In this document: one piece after another, positions 11,459 to 23,734 of the stretch
How the letters are laid out: each line of letters starts with the position of its first letter
Numbering within the stretch: position 1 is the first letter of the stretch
Origin: Gnetum montanum
Taxonomy: Eukaryota; Streptophyta; Gnetopsida; Gnetales; Gnetaceae
DNA length: 64,000 bases
Direction: 5' to 3'
NCBI GenBank assembly: GCA_015680685.1
Contig: MNCI01019033.1
Coordinates: forward strand, 359,730-423,729
Program-made: the position numbers and the translations under genes
Notes under the pieces: model-generated
Told to the model about the DNA's origin: nothing
The model's input: the letters and a program-made list of their open reading frames with translations, nothing else
Databases searched by the model: none

Positions 11459-12990
11459 ATCATATGCAACAAGTTCGATGTCCTGGGTTGGACAAGCATT
11501 ATCCTCTCAAAAGTGACTATGGATCATGCATTGATGAAATTGGAAATCTAGCATGTGGGAGGCGGGACGATAGGTAACAAGCTTGGAAGAGGGTGGATTC
11601 TATGGTGGAGCAGAGACGGAAGACATCATGGAGGAAGCAACTAAGTTAGAGGGAAGGATGGATGAGGAAAGGCCATGAGGGTAAGCGATGGGTAGAGAAT
11701 CAACAGGAGTTATAGTCAAACATGGAGCATTGGTAGAAAATGAAGTGGCTGGCATTGAATCCGTAAGGTGAGGAGGAGATTCAAATGTTTTGGTTGAAAT
11801 AGGATCGTGCGCTAGAAATGGAATGTAGAATGGATAAATTGGATAATTAGGATGGCCATCCCAATATTTGGGCTAGGCGTGGGCATGGTTGAATCTAGGA
11901 TGATGGTATAGCTACCATAGTGAAAACTAGGAAGGTAAAGCTGATTTGGCCAATGCATTGCTGGTAGGTTGAATGCCATAGAGAGGAGTTGCTTTCTTAG
12001 GAAGTTTGTTGTAAGAGCTTGTGCCATGAAAGGTTGCTACTGCAATGCAAAGAACATGGAACAATATTTATGCTAGAATGTAATGGCAAAAAATATTGCC
12101 TAGCATAATCGTTTGTTGGTAGCATGTGTGGTATCTCTCTTTGTTATGTCACATAGTTTTGATTCATGGATTCAACTATTATTGTAGAGATATTGTTAAA
12201 ACCTTCAATGGGTGGTAATGGTTGCAAATGGGATCCATTGTTTTTTTTGAATATTTGTTGTAAAGTTGCCTTTGGCTGTAATGTCTTCATTTGCCATAGG
12301 AGTAGCAACATTACTATTTTCTTTAAAAAACATCTCACGTGAGTCTACAATATTTAGTGTTGGCATAGAACCCAATAAAAATACATTACCTTACATTTTG
12401 ATCTAATTTTTGAACATAGAAAGGTGTTGGAACTTGAACATAGCAAGGTGAACCAAAAATTTTAAAATGAGAAATATTGGGAGAATTGCCATACCATAAT
12501 GCATATGGTGTTTGAGGTTGAAAGGATTTTGATGGCACCCTATTCAAAATATAAATTGATGTTGAATATGATTCCACCCAAAATGGATTTTCCAATCTAG
12601 ACATTTGAAGCAAACATGCCATTTCAACCATAGTCTTGTTCTTTCTCTCAACTATGTCATTTTGTTGGGGTGTAAATGATGTAGTGGTTTAATGAATAAT
12701 CTCATTTTTCTTGCAAAATTCATCAAAATCATTAGATAAAAATTCATCGCCATGATTTGTTTGGTGTTCTACTTCCATCTCAAACTCTTCAAAAAATCCT
12801 AATGTTTAATCCTTTAATTTCATAAAATAACCCCAAGAAAATATTAAAAAATCATCCACTATGATAAATAGATATCAAATTTTACCTAAGTTTAATGTTT
12901 ACATGGGACTACATAAATCCATATGAACGAGATCTAATTTTTCTTAAGATCTATGTTCTTTCCTAGGAAATGGTAATGTTGAGCCTAAAG
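11459..12990 (-). pseudogene. copia integrase of the older, interrupted element
   Basis: Reading the minus strand from 12990: a KLDLVHMDLCSPM block (about 12940-12900), YLFIIVDDFLIFSWGYF (about 12870-12820), NHGDEFLSNDFDEF (about 12755-12715), FTPQQNDIVERKNKTMVEMA (about 12675-12610), FWVESYSTSIYILNRVPS (about 12575-12520) and PYALWYGNSPNISHFKIFG. The part from 12380 to 11459 is the variable linker between integrase and RT. The RT itself lies at 3590-5139, beyond the nested insertion. Confidence 0.85.
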
Positions 12991-13029
12991 TTGAAAGCTC
13001 ATAAAAACCTCATCAATTTAATGGAATAA

Positions 13030-13984
13030 ATCATGAGAGAGTGTTTGAAACAATATATTTCTGTTTACTATGTTCAAACATGAAATAAAATTTGTTCTCT
13101 TCCAAGAAAAATATACAAATACTAATTAAATTTTTTTCCAATAGTGCTGACCTCTAGGACTCTAACACATTGAACTAAATAGTCATTAATAGCTTGATTT
13201 GAAATCTCCTTTTCTTTTTTACATCCTCCACAAATAAAAAAATAAGAGATTTCTTAAATATAAAAAAACATTGGCATGATTACATCCTTAAAACCTATTT
13301 TCTCACCTTTTAATTCAAATTCATAGTACCAAATATCAACAGAATGAAACTATCAACAAAATTTTTTCATTTCATAGATTTCTAGCTATCTTATGTTACT
13401 CGTAGATTATGTTAAACAAAGCTAATTTACTTGTATTATAAATTCATTTAATACCAAATTATACCATTATAATAGGTAATATTAATGCGAGAAACATGTA
13501 TTAAAGAAATACTCACTTGATTAAAATTAGAGATAAAATAAAGACAGAAATGCCTGTTTCCTAGAAAGAAGAACAAAAAAGCTATTGTTACAAATACAAT
13601 TATTTCAAAAATAATATAATAATGTAATGAAACACACTAGCATTCAAATAATATTAAACTCTAAGTATTTTTGGTGTAAGAAGAGAAAAATAATGAGTGA
13701 ATAATAGTTTGAATAAAAGTATTTCTAAAATCTCATCAATACTATCAAATCACGTATACTATCCACTTTAATCAACCTTTGAAAATTCTTGGCAATTATT
13801 TCCACTACTTGGTTCCTAATTTTATCCCACATTTTTACTCAAGTTTTCTTTAGCTAAGAAAAATAACTATCAATGTTAGGTTTCATTTCTTTTTAAATAA
13901 AAGTGCAGGCAATAAAAAAATTTATGTGTAACTCATTTGGTTACTTCTTAATATTAAGCCACTTTAACTTCTTTGTTGTGGTAG
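13030..13984. other. unassigned AT-rich interval
   Basis: A decayed gag or LTR of the minus-strand copia may lie here, but no recognisable block remains. Runs of A and T dominate. I can support no gene. Confidence 0.4.
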
Positions 13985-14560
13985 TCAAGTACTTTTGGGC
14001 TTCACATCACTTCTTTAACCTTTTGGTTATGGTGCTTAGGTGTTCATATTGAACTTTATGTTTTTTTATATCTACTTTATATCTCTAAGTTACTAATTGC
14101 TTCAGCTTCTTTATTTCTATACTTCATGGTGTATTTTTTTCTTTGATGCTCTTCTTATTGATCCATTGGTTCTTCTTCAATTCTTAGTCTTCTTTTCTTG
14201 ACATTTGTAACTTGGGTGTTGGTCAATAATATTTCATAGAAAGATTGTAACTATTCCTAGGTTATGAGTTATACCTTTTCATTACAAATTGGTTAAGAGT
14301 GATTATGAATAGTCTTGAGGGATTATGAAACTAATGATTGTACATTTCTAACTCATATAGTTCAACATGATCTTGCATGTTATCAACTCCAATTGATCTA
14401 TTGTGAGGATTGGAAGTAGATGGAGCATTACTAGAGTTCTAACTTCCTTTACTTTCCTTCTTATGTGTCATAGTAACATAGGGATCACAAGCAATAAACC
14501 ACGATTACAAATCACAAGCCACCGCCAACCTTAAATCACAAACCACAGCTTAATACCAAG
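13985..14560 (-). pseudogene. retroelement leader and gag-like remnant with coiled-coil potential
   Basis: Minus-strand reading starts near 14490 with THKKESKGS, NAPSTSNPHN and QDHVELYE, then runs into a Lys/Glu-rich stretch (EDEELKKNQWINKKSIKEK, later YEHLSTITKRLKK) that could form a coiled coil. The stretch at 14344-13985 has a diverged copy at 41075-40500 on the same strand. The start resembles the gag-like start at 15290-15330. Exact assignment is uncertain; it fits the 5' part of a copia gag. Confidence 0.4.
14543..14560 (-). other. primer-binding site, tRNA-Met type (copy A)
   Basis: Minus strand CTTGGTATTAAGCTGTGG follows directly after sequence ending TTGTAACA. It is a degenerate version of TTGGTATCAGAGC. 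Confidence 0.5.
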
Positions 14561-15060
14561 TGTTACAATGCTACCCTTGAAAAATAGTACACAACACCAT
14601 CCAAGAGTCTCAAAGTAGCAATGAAGCAGGAAAACGTTATGTGAATTATGCCTCGAAGCTCATAGCACTTGCACACATAGCATAAGTGCACACAACTTAT
14701 TAGTATGAGGTTAGTAGCATAATAGGTATGCCTTAGTAAAGGTACAAGTGAAAAGACCAATGAGATAGGCACACACACACAAATGACTATTCCATTAGAA
14801 AGATAAGATGTATTCCTACTCTTACACATCTTGCCCTAAGCCTCGCTTTGAAGAGAAGGGTGGTAAACCAAACTAGGAAGGCAATGCCCCCTTAACAAGC
14901 CTATATATCCTTATGCTGAGGTTTACAAGGAATCAAGTCCATGTAGTTCTATTGGTGATGGTTAAGATAGCATAGAACCCATGAGCATCTCCATACTTCT
15001 CTAGCCTCCATTTTAGAGAGAAATAACCTTTAATCCACCAACAAGACATGTTTTTTCATA
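14561..15060 (-). repeat. LTR remnant, copy A of a tandem pair
   Basis: About 500 bp is similar to 15437-15930. Shared words include ACACCATCC, GCATAAGTGCACA, AAGATGT.TT.CTACTCT, CTTAAGC and ATATCCTTATG. It ends next to a primer-binding-site-like sequence, as a 5' LTR would. The right boundary is not clear. Confidence 0.45.
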
Positions 15061-15080
15061 TGGCTATCTACTTGCAATAT

Positions 15081-15413
15081 CTAACCCCAAAACTTTAGTG
15101 TCTTTTCGGGGGAGTCATCAATATCTTTTTCACCAATAATTTTTACATCCTTATCCTCTTGCAATTTCTCATATATATTAACATTATCATATAATTCTTT
15201 ATACACATGATTGTTTGGATTATCATCTCCAACTAGTCCATTGTGCAAGTTAGGACCAAGAGGAGCATTGTTAGGATTTTGACTCTCTTTGTTCTTCTTA
15301 TGTATCATAACACCACATGAATCACAAGTAACGAACCATGAACTCTCATAAACTTTGAACCATGAACTAAAAACACTAGCCATGAACAACAAGCAATGAT
15401 TCATAACCTTGGC
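15081..15413 (-). pseudogene. retroelement gag N-terminal remnant (copy B)
   Basis: An open minus-strand stretch of 124 codons covers 15081-15455. Its first third lies over the LTR end and primer-binding site; the likely coding part starts at residues MIHKKNKESQNPNNAP (about 15305) and runs to PEKTLKFWG. The same start in diverged form occurs in copy A. It is probably a copia-type gag start. It ends where LTR copy A begins. Confidence 0.4.
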
Positions 15414-15436
15414 TCTAATACCAAGTATAACAAAAT
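15414..15436 (-). other. primer-binding site, tRNA-Met type (copy B)
   Basis: Minus strand TTGGTATTAGAGCCAAGG, with a single change in the usual TTGGTATCAGAGCC core. Confidence 0.65.
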
Positions 15437-16390
15437 TACTTTCGATTAGCACCATTGAACACCATCCTTGATTTTGAAAGTAGCTAAGTGTTCTCGAGTA
15501 GATCCAATATGGACTACACTTGAATGACTATAGCACCTATGAGCATAACATAAGTGCACAAAATGTATTAGTCCAAAGGTTAGGGGCATAGAAAGTATAC
15601 GTTAAGTAATCATATATGCAATGGGACCAATAATATACTCACAGATGAATGACCTCAAGTAGAATAAGCAATCACATGGAGACATTATTTTTCTAAAATA
15701 GCTAAGATGTGTTTCTACTCTAATGCATCTAGCCTTAAGCCCAGCTTTATAGAGAAGAGCGGTTGCTCGAGCATCAAAGTCAAAGATCTTTTGCAAGCTT
15801 ACATATCCTTATGATGTAATACACAAGAAATTAGGACCATGTTGTTCTTTAGTGTGATGGTAAAGATTGTAGGAAATCCATGGAAATTTTCATACTTCTT
15901 CTAGTCTCTATTTTGAAAGGGAAGAAACATTCATACAACAAAGAAGCCATAATCTCTATAAGCATGAATTTAAAATTTTTGAAGGATTTGATTGAGAGAA
16001 TATGAGAAGGTGGAGAGCTTAGTAAAGGATCAAGGAAGGGCTTTAAAGGAAAAGAAAATTAAGCAATAGAGAAAGGAAAACCAATTTAACAATAATCATC
16101 TTCACTCATGATTCCCTACTCCAAAGTGTATCTACAATGAGGGCCTTAAGCCTCTATTTATCATTGTTGAAAGAGGCTTGGATACTTCTTCATGTTGAAT
16201 TTTTATCTTATCTTTTCAAGATTAATTTGTAGGTAAATAGAATTTTATAACTTAGCATTACCTACTAAAATCAAACTTGTAACTTGGAGCTTTTAGATTA
16301 AGAGTCTTACTATTATGCTAACATCTCATTGTCTAAACATCATTTTTTCTTACTTTACTTAGACATATAACTATAACTTATAACTTCAAT
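15437..16390 (-). repeat. 5' LTR remnant, copy B of a tandem pair
   Basis: The LTR ends at the primer-binding site at its left. A TATA-like box (GATAAATAGAGG on the minus strand) lies near 16155. The right boundary is uncertain; the Athila-like element begins at 16593. Confidence 0.45.
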
Positions 16391-16587
16391 AATAAGAAAA
16401 CATGAAAGACATCAATGATAAAATTTGAGCATTGATCCAAAAATTTGATACTTAATAAGTAGTCAATTTAGGACATGATCTTTAAGTATGATTCTCTATT
16501 ATTGTAAATTTAAAATGGTTCAAAAGTTAGATTTTAGTAAGTTACTTGTTGAGGATAGATCAAACACATGTTCTCAAAAGGATTTTC

Positions 16588-16592
16588 CTAAG
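16588..16592. repeat. target-site duplication CTAAG (left)
   Basis: CTAAG precedes the LTR at 16593 and recurs after the right LTR at 23634-23638. Confidence 0.85.
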
Positions 16593-17469
16593 TCATGAGC
16601 GGTGAGGTACCCCTATGCCCAACCATACGAATCAAAAGCATTCATGCATGATCTAGTTGAATTCCATGGATGGGACTAGTTGTGGCATCTAGATCACTAT
16701 GCCTTAATCACAGTTTACTATCTTCCCACTTGGACTAGTGGTAGCTTTGTCACATATGGTTTAGTCCAGAGTGAGGCATCTGATTTTTATTATTTAATAT
16801 TTTGTTATTCTACAATTAATAATAGGTTGAAACTTAATTTATAATCATTTCAACTAATCTAATTGGTAATTAATAATCAACTATCCTAACATAAGTATTT
16901 GATCCCACTTCCCATGCACATCTTGAACACATATAACGCTGCTGGGTTACTAAACGTTAAGCGTTGCTGGGATTACCATGAGTCATACACATGCTCAAAG
17001 CAATCATACTTATGTGCTTAATTAATTAACATGCATGGAAAGTAAATCTAATATAAGTCAAAGTGCTACAATGAATAAGAATCAATCTCGATCTTATTGT
17101 CACTCATGGAATATGTCTAGGTACATTGCTAGTTAAATAAGACTTCATACAACTGACTCAGATCCACTTGTGGGTACTCACTGATTGTTCTCTAAGATTA
17201 TGGGATAAAATTACAAGAATTTGGCTACTCTATTGACAACACTATGAAAAAATAATGTAAAAAATATTTCAAAACTGACTCAAAATGTGAGCCCAAGCAT
17301 TATATTTATATGCTAGAGTATATACCCCAATGTTGGATACTTGATGTTGCATCTAGAGCCTGACGTCGTAGCTCCAACATCACATACTTGACATTAGAGC
17401 AGACATAAAATAGTGATTCATCAGATGTCAAGGCTTTGATGTCAAGGCCAGGTGAATCATGACTCATCA
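16593..17469 (-). repeat. 3' LTR of Athila-like element
   Basis: The 877-bp LTR has + strand ends TCATGAGCGG (a mutated TGATGAGTGG) and ATGACTCATCA. It aligns with 22699-23633, except that the latter has about 50 extra bp near 23138-23190. Confidence 0.88.
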
Positions 17470-19100
17470 TACCCCCACAACTAAATGAAAAATCATCCTC
17501 AAGTTAAACAAAATGAGGAACAAGTGCCTTATAAAATATTGAGAAGGTATGGGATTATTGACTAATACACAAACTATTGACTGACTTTGAGTGCCAAATT
17601 ATAGAATTTTATTCAAGTGGATGCATACAAAATGATAGAGTGATAAAAAGATTGGATAGATATTGAAGATTATAAAATATGTCAAGATCCTTACAATTTT
17701 TTGAAGATGATTCTTCTTATTTTTGCTAGTGGTGGTAAACTTTTAACCTTGATTATTATGTTAGTGCTTTTCTGGTTATGTAAAACATTCTTGAAGGGTG
17801 GACTGAAATTTCTTCTCATTGCCCCATGGATCTAGCAAACATGAGAAGCTTGAGTTGGTATCTTGTATGTGCTATGATGTGTCCATGATCGTATCCTTTA
17901 TTGTTCCTCTCTTGAATTCTTTTTCATGCCTGGCAAAAGATATTTTACCTTTGATGTTTCTTTTATCATCACCTGCAGTCACTAAAGGATCAACGTTAGT
18001 TGTGGTAAATTTTCCTTAATAGTCAACCCTTGTCGAATCCCTTAGTTTTCATTTAAGCACAAGGTGATTACAACATACTCTATCCAAGGCTATGAGGTAA
18101 CTACAATCATTAAGTTATTCATATTATTTTGATCAACTACTATTAGTTACCATGATGTTCAAAGATAGGATGTTAGAAAATTTTCAAAAATTTTAAAGAA
18201 GGCATCCCTAGCCCCCATGACCAATAAGCATAACTTCGAAAGCACATAGGTTTTTGAATAATTGAAACCAAAGGTCTAATTTAGAAGATGAGCAAGGAAT
18301 ATTAATGGATATGGAAATAGAAAAGTAGGAAAAATTAATGGAACAGATGAGAAGTAGTTCCAAAATCATGCATAAATTCAGAGAAAATATCATTAATGTT
18401 CTGGAAGATGTGAAGGTTAGTTCAAAGCCATGATCAACAAAAGTTATACAAGTGGATCCTCCCTAAAGTAGGCTCTTGCCATAATGCCCTTGCATAACCA
18501 ATTCTATAGATGTTCGTGGGCACTCGAGAAGTTAAATGTAGACCATGCCTTTATTCCAAATAACACACAACTACCATTGTTAAGATGTTGCACTATACTA
18601 CACAAAACCAAATGGCTCATAATTGCATGTAGCAGTGAGGTGAATAATGGAATCAGAAGGGATTACAGAGATTAAGATGTAAGGTACTTGACCATGTTCA
18701 CAATAGGTTCTTGTGACAAGTGTGATTAAAATGATTAATATACCTATCCATCCAAGTTTAAACCAAGTCCATGAAGACCTTGCATTAATGTGTTCCTTCT
18801 TGCTGACCACCATGAGTCCATAACCACCACAAAGAATAATCATCACTCCAAAAAGAGAAGAAAAGAGAAGAAGGAAGGAAGGGCCTTAGTTAGATGGGTG
18901 CCTTCAGGCATGGGTAACATGTCTTTCTAGCCCCATAACCAGTGCTTGTAGCTCGTTATTGTGTTTAAGGGGTGCGCTTTGCATTGTCATTATTGTTTTT
19001 TTATTTTTTCTTCTATTTTTTTGTTGTTTTTCTCTAATTTTTTGTTTGTTTTTTTTTTGGATGGGAACCACACCATAAAATGGGGGATTGATGATACATT
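17470..19100. other. non-coding interior of the Athila-like element
   Basis: No pol domain is visible on either strand. Short open stretches, such as 17819-18019 (+), have no family resemblance I can recognise. Confidence 0.5.
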
Positions 19101-19765
19101 TCAAGAAGAGTCATAAACCACATGAAGGAAGTCAAGAAGAGATCCCAACAAGTCCCCTTGAGGTCACACCCTTTGCCATTCCCACTTAGTCATTCCAAGA
19201 AGAGTCATAAACCACATGAAGGAAGTCAAGAAGAGATCCCAACAAGTCCCCTTGAGGTCACACCCTTTGCCATTCCCACTTAGTCATTCCAAGAAGAGTC
19301 ATAAACCACATGAAGGAAGTCAAGAAGAGATCCCAACAAGTCCCCTTGAGGTCACACCCTTTGCCATTCCCACTTAGTCATTCCAAGAAGAGTCATAAAC
19401 CACATGAAGGAAGTCAAGAAGAGATCCCAACAAGTCCCCTTGAGGTCACACCCTTTGCCATTCCCACTTAGTCATTCCAAGAAGAGTCATAAACCACATG
19501 AAGGAAGTCAAGAAGAGATCCCAACAAGTCCCCTTGAGGTCACACCCTTTGCCATTCCCACTTAGTCATTCCAAGAAGAGTCATAAACCACATGAAGGAA
19601 GTCAAGAAGAGATCCCAACAAGTCCCCTTGAGGTCACACCCTTTGCCATTCCCACTTAGTCATTCCAAGAAGAGTCATAAACCACATGAAGGAAGTCAAG
19701 AAGAGATCCCAACAAGTCCCCTTGAGGTCACACCCTTTGCCATTCCCACTTAGTCATTCCCTCTT
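19101..19765. repeat. 7 x 94-bp tandem repeat, apparently identical units
   Basis: Units start at 19101, 19195, 19289, 19383, 19477, 19571 and 19665, each 94 bp. Reading along the lines I find no difference between units except in the first bases of unit 1. Each unit contains AAGAAGAGTCATAAACC and CCATTCCCACTTAG. The array lies in the non-coding part of an old element. Confidence 0.95.
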
Positions 19766-20600
19766 TCTTCATGGTACAATGATTATTAATTAATTTTAGT
19801 TTTATAAAAAAAAGAACCAAATTGTTTTCATGAAAAAGAATTTTTATTCAAAGAACTGGAGGGATGGATGAGATGGTTTCACTACTTTAGACAATTACTT
19901 ACCGAATCATCTTGATAGCATAGCACAAAAAACACCCAGCATGTACCATTGACTTCTGCATCATGACTTGACAAGTTTATTAACAAAAACATAAAAAAAA
20001 TTCATAAAACATAAAGAGAATGACTCAAGAAAAGAGAAAAATATAATGAAAAAAAAAATATTAAGAAATGAAAAACATATGAAGAATCAAAAAATTCTAG
20101 AATTGATAAGCAAATCAGTTACTTCCATGCATCTTGGAGATAGTTTTATATTCTCATTTTCAAGCCATTGGGTGTCTTTTGGTTTAGTGGCTATTGTGTA
20201 GATTGGTTTTTACTCACACACTTTCTCCTAAACTTTATGGTGGGTTGGTATAGGGGTTGTGTAAATATTTTGAACTTTCGGCCTCCAACTACACCCTTTA
20301 TCATTATTGGTGATGCATGGATTATTCTATCTCTCCACAATGATAGGTTTATCATTTATGTCCTGTATTGGAGTGGTGATGGTTATTGGCTTTTGTGTAT
20401 GATTAGGAGACATCATTTTTGTGAGGAAGGTTGTTGCATCATATTGGCCTTGTACTAGTTCAGGTGATGTAGTAGGTCCATGAGTGTTTTACTTCAACTT
20501 ATGACCTTTCCTCCAAAAGGGACATTTCTAAGACTTTGGTTGAGATTTACTAGTGTTATCATTTATGTGTATGTTCATAGCACAAGTGGAATTCTCTTGT
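19766..20600. other. non-coding interior of the Athila-like element
   Basis: AT-rich, with A-rich runs near 19800-20100. The + strand open stretch at 20168-20458 (96 codons) lies opposite element sequence and shows no known domain. Confidence 0.4.
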
Positions 20601-22566
20601 TGATGTTGCGATGCTAAACCTTCCTATATTATTGGAGGTGACATATGGTGGAGGTGAGTATCAAAATATTATGGATATGATGCATGGTGAGAGGTGTGAG
20701 GTGATGATCTTGTGTAAGATGTTGTGGGATAATGATATTCAGGAGAGTGGTAGTAGTGATTTGAAGTAGAGGAAGTAAAAATAGTTGGTAAAATAGGGTG
20801 TGGAACATAATATCTTTGTGGGTTTGGTTTGTAGGAAGGATAGGGCTGGTTTGGTGGTGGCCTTTTCCATGACTGTGGTTGTTGCCACTACGGTCGATAC
20901 CAATGTTGAGGTTGGTAATAAGTCCTCCTAGGATAGTATGGTTGGTTTTGGGGTTTTCTAAAATTACTGTGTGAAAGAGGAAATCTCTTGGGCATATACT
21001 TCTGTACAAACTTCGAATTTAATGCCCCTACCCAATACTCATGTAGATGCAACAAGACTGGGCAATTGCCCTTTGGATGGTCATATAGGCAAATGTCACA
21101 TCCACTATCCTCTTTGATGGTTGAGTCTATAACCTCTTCTTCTATGACCATTTCCCCTTCTTACCAAAAAGTGTCCCTAGCTATTTCTTGGTTCTTTTTT
21201 TTCTCATTTTTTTGTGATCACTTGATTTATTTTGTATTACTCTCTCCCCTATGATTTCTTCGCAAGTTTTATATTTTTCATTCATTGATTCCAACATCTT
21301 GTCCAAATTTTCTTTAATCTCAATGATAGAATTTTGTATTGGTAAGGTCCATTGTAAAATCACCTCATCAAGAGCTACCTCTTTTTACTTATCATAGATA
21401 TGGATGCTTTTCTTTTGTAGAGTTGGATCCTAGTTATTTTCCTCTATATTCTCTCATCTATATAGCTCTACTTCTTCTTTTGCCACATGCTTGATTAAAT
21501 CTTTGATCTAATGGGTTCATATCTCATATAATTGACATGGAGCATACATCCCAAGGGTCTCCCTTGTTTCATTATGAAGCCTATCTATGATGTGGAAAAG
21601 TTTCCTTTCCTCAGACAAACCACAGCTTGGGCATTTATGTAGTAGTGAATAGTATCTATTCAAGGCCACTTCCAAGGGTTCATGATTTTATTGCTTCCAC
21701 TCTTGGATTTATCTCCTCAGGTTGGACACCCTCACATAGGCTTGGTATTTTTCATTGAAAATTTCTAGCATTGTGAACCATTGGCAAATGGAACTTGGTT
21801 CCAATGATAAATACCACACTTCAGCTTTGTTGATTAGTGTCCTAGGAAAGAGCTTAAGCTTTTTCCACCCACATTCAATGTTTTATGAGACATAGGCATC
21901 ATGGAAGGCTTGTAGATGATGTTGTGGATCTAAATTGTAGCTTCCTACAAATTTAGGGATATTGTTTATATCAAGCCTAGGCAAGCGACTATCCTTGTGA
22001 AGCCTATGAGGTATCTTAACTACCTCCATGATCTCCATTAGGCTCTTAGTGACCAACAAGTGTGTATCATCATTAGACAAGTTGTGATGAAAATTTCTAT
22101 TTCTATTTGTTTGATTACAATAATCTTGCCTATGCTTGTTGTGATGTCTTCGATTTTGCCCTTGGGTCTGATTCCTATCTTTATCTTGACCCTGTAGTGG
22201 AGCTCTATCTCTATACCTATGTTCATTTTCATTATAACTAGATGTTGAAGAGGAAGAGGAAGATGAGAAACTAGGAGAATTTCCATGGCTTCTATAGTTC
22301 TTCTCATGGTCCCTTGATTTATCTTGTTTAAGTTTAGAGGAGGTCCTATGCCTTAAGGCCCTCCTTATTCTAGGACTTTCTCCATATCCTCTAGGATTGT
22401 TTACACTAGTTGAATGTAGTCTTTGGATGTAGTAATGATCTAAATGAGCATAGAAAATACTTGTTTGAGGTTGTTCACTCTAATTTTCTTTAGTATATAT
22501 CCTATCATTTCTCCTATGAGTGTTCTCATTAGACAGTGCATTATGGGGCCTATGTGAAGAAGACAT
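20600..22566 (-). pseudogene. Athila-like gag
   Basis: Start chosen at the minus-strand ATG at 22566 (MSSSHRPHNALSNENTH), about 130 bp after the primer-binding site. The protein begins with a hydrophilic Ser/Asn/Arg-rich stretch (near 22300-22100). Capsid blocks follow: IPKFVGSYNLDPQHHLQAFH (about 21945-21890), ALNRYYSLLHKCPSCGLSEE (about 21680-21620) and HIIDRLHNETRETLG. Near 21095 comes a knuckle CDICLYDHPKGNC, a CX2CX3HX4C pattern as in Athila-type gag. Scattered stops and frame changes break it. It would have formed the capsid and bound the element's RNA. Confidence 0.75.
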
Positions 22567-22668
22567 GGTTTTGTCTGATAATTTGTATAACTTAAAATAT
22601 TAATGTTTTCTAAAAGATAGATCATTAATACCTTTACAGTGATCGTGTATAATATAACTAATCTAAAT

Positions 22669-22698
22669 AACTAGCACCATCCTTGACAATAGTGCCAA
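22669..22698 (-). other. primer-binding site, tRNA-Asp type, C-to-T decayed
   Basis: Minus strand TTGGCACTATTGTCAAGGA immediately follows the 5' LTR. The usual site complementary to plant tRNA-Asp is TGGCGCCGTTGCCGGGGA; the differences are almost all C-to-T or G-to-A transitions. Confidence 0.8.
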
Positions 22699-23633
22699 TG
22701 ATGAGTGGTGAGGTACCCCTATGCCCAACCATATGAATCACAAGTGTTCATGCACGATTCGGTCAAATTCCATGGATGGAACTAGTTGTGGCATCTAGAT
22801 CACTATTCCTTGATTGTAGTTCACTCTCTTTCCACTTGCACTAGTGGTAGCTTTGTCATGTATGATTTAGTCTAGAGTGAGGCATATGATTTTTATTATT
22901 TTATATTTTATTATTCTAGAATTAATAATAGGTTGAAACTTAATTTATAATCAATTCAACTAATCTAATTGCTAATTAATAATAAACTACCCTAACATTA
23001 GTATCTGACCCCACTTCCTGTGCATACCCTAAACACATATAACACTACTGGGTTATCAAACATTAAGTGTTGCTGGGATTACCAAGAGTCATATGCATGC
23101 TCAAAGCAATTGTACTTATGTGCTTAATTAATTAACGTCCATGAAAATGTAAATATTAACTAAGTATATGAAAAGTAAATTGCATGGAAAGTAAATCTAA
23201 TCTAAGCCAAAGTGCTACAATGAATAAGAATCAATCTCAATCTTATTTTCACTAATGGAATATGTCTAGGTACATTGCTAGTTGAATAAGACTTTGTACA
23301 ACTAACTCAGATCCACTTTGTGGGAACTCACTGACTATTCTCTAAGATTACTGAATAAAATTGCAAGAATTCAGCTACACTATTAACAAAACTATGAAAA
23401 AATAATGTAAAAGCTATTTCAAATTTGACTTAAAATGGGAGCCCAGTCACTAAATTTATAGGCTAGAGTATATACCTTGACGTTGGATACCTAATGTCAC
23501 ATCCAAACCCTGATGTCATGTACTTGATGTCATAGCTCAGACATTGCATACCTGACATCAGAATAGATAGAAAATAGTGATTCATCAAATGTCAAGGCTC
23601 CAATGCCAAGGCTAGGCAAATCATGACTCATCG
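22699..23633 (-). repeat. 5' LTR of Athila-like element
   Basis: The 935-bp LTR begins on the + strand TGATGAGTGGTGAGG and ends ATGACTCATCG. It is followed by the TSD CTAAG. Confidence 0.9.
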
Positions 23634-23638
23634 CTAAG
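23634..23638. repeat. target-site duplication CTAAG (right)
   Basis: Matches 16588-16592. Confidence 0.85.
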
Positions 23639-23734
23639 GTAATTATTTTTCTTTATTATATTAGAAAGATGAGTGTGTTCTTTCTAGTGGAGGGAAGGGG
23701 GCTTGTTGGAACTAGAAATAATTGAAACATAGGA

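Larger units (their letters stand above)
16593..23633 (-). mobile_element. Athila-like Ty3/gypsy element with gag but no visible pol
   Basis: Two LTRs, a tRNA-Asp-type primer-binding site, a gag gene and a purine tract (GTTGTGGGGGTA) beside the left LTR define a minus-strand element flanked by CTAAG. The 5.2-kb interior holds gag in its right third. The rest, 17470-20600, shows no RT, RNase H or integrase motif and contains a 94-bp tandem array. It looks like a non-autonomous derivative of an Athila-type element. The LTRs are clearly diverged, so the insertion is old. Confidence 0.88.

Noticed and set aside
19101-19765. CRISPR-like or coding repeat array
   Set aside because: Units abut without unique spacers and lie in a plant retroelement; 94 is not a multiple of three.
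20888-21254. Overlapping short frames on both strands
   Set aside because: The minus-strand one is part of the Athila-like gag already annotated; the + strand one is its shadow.
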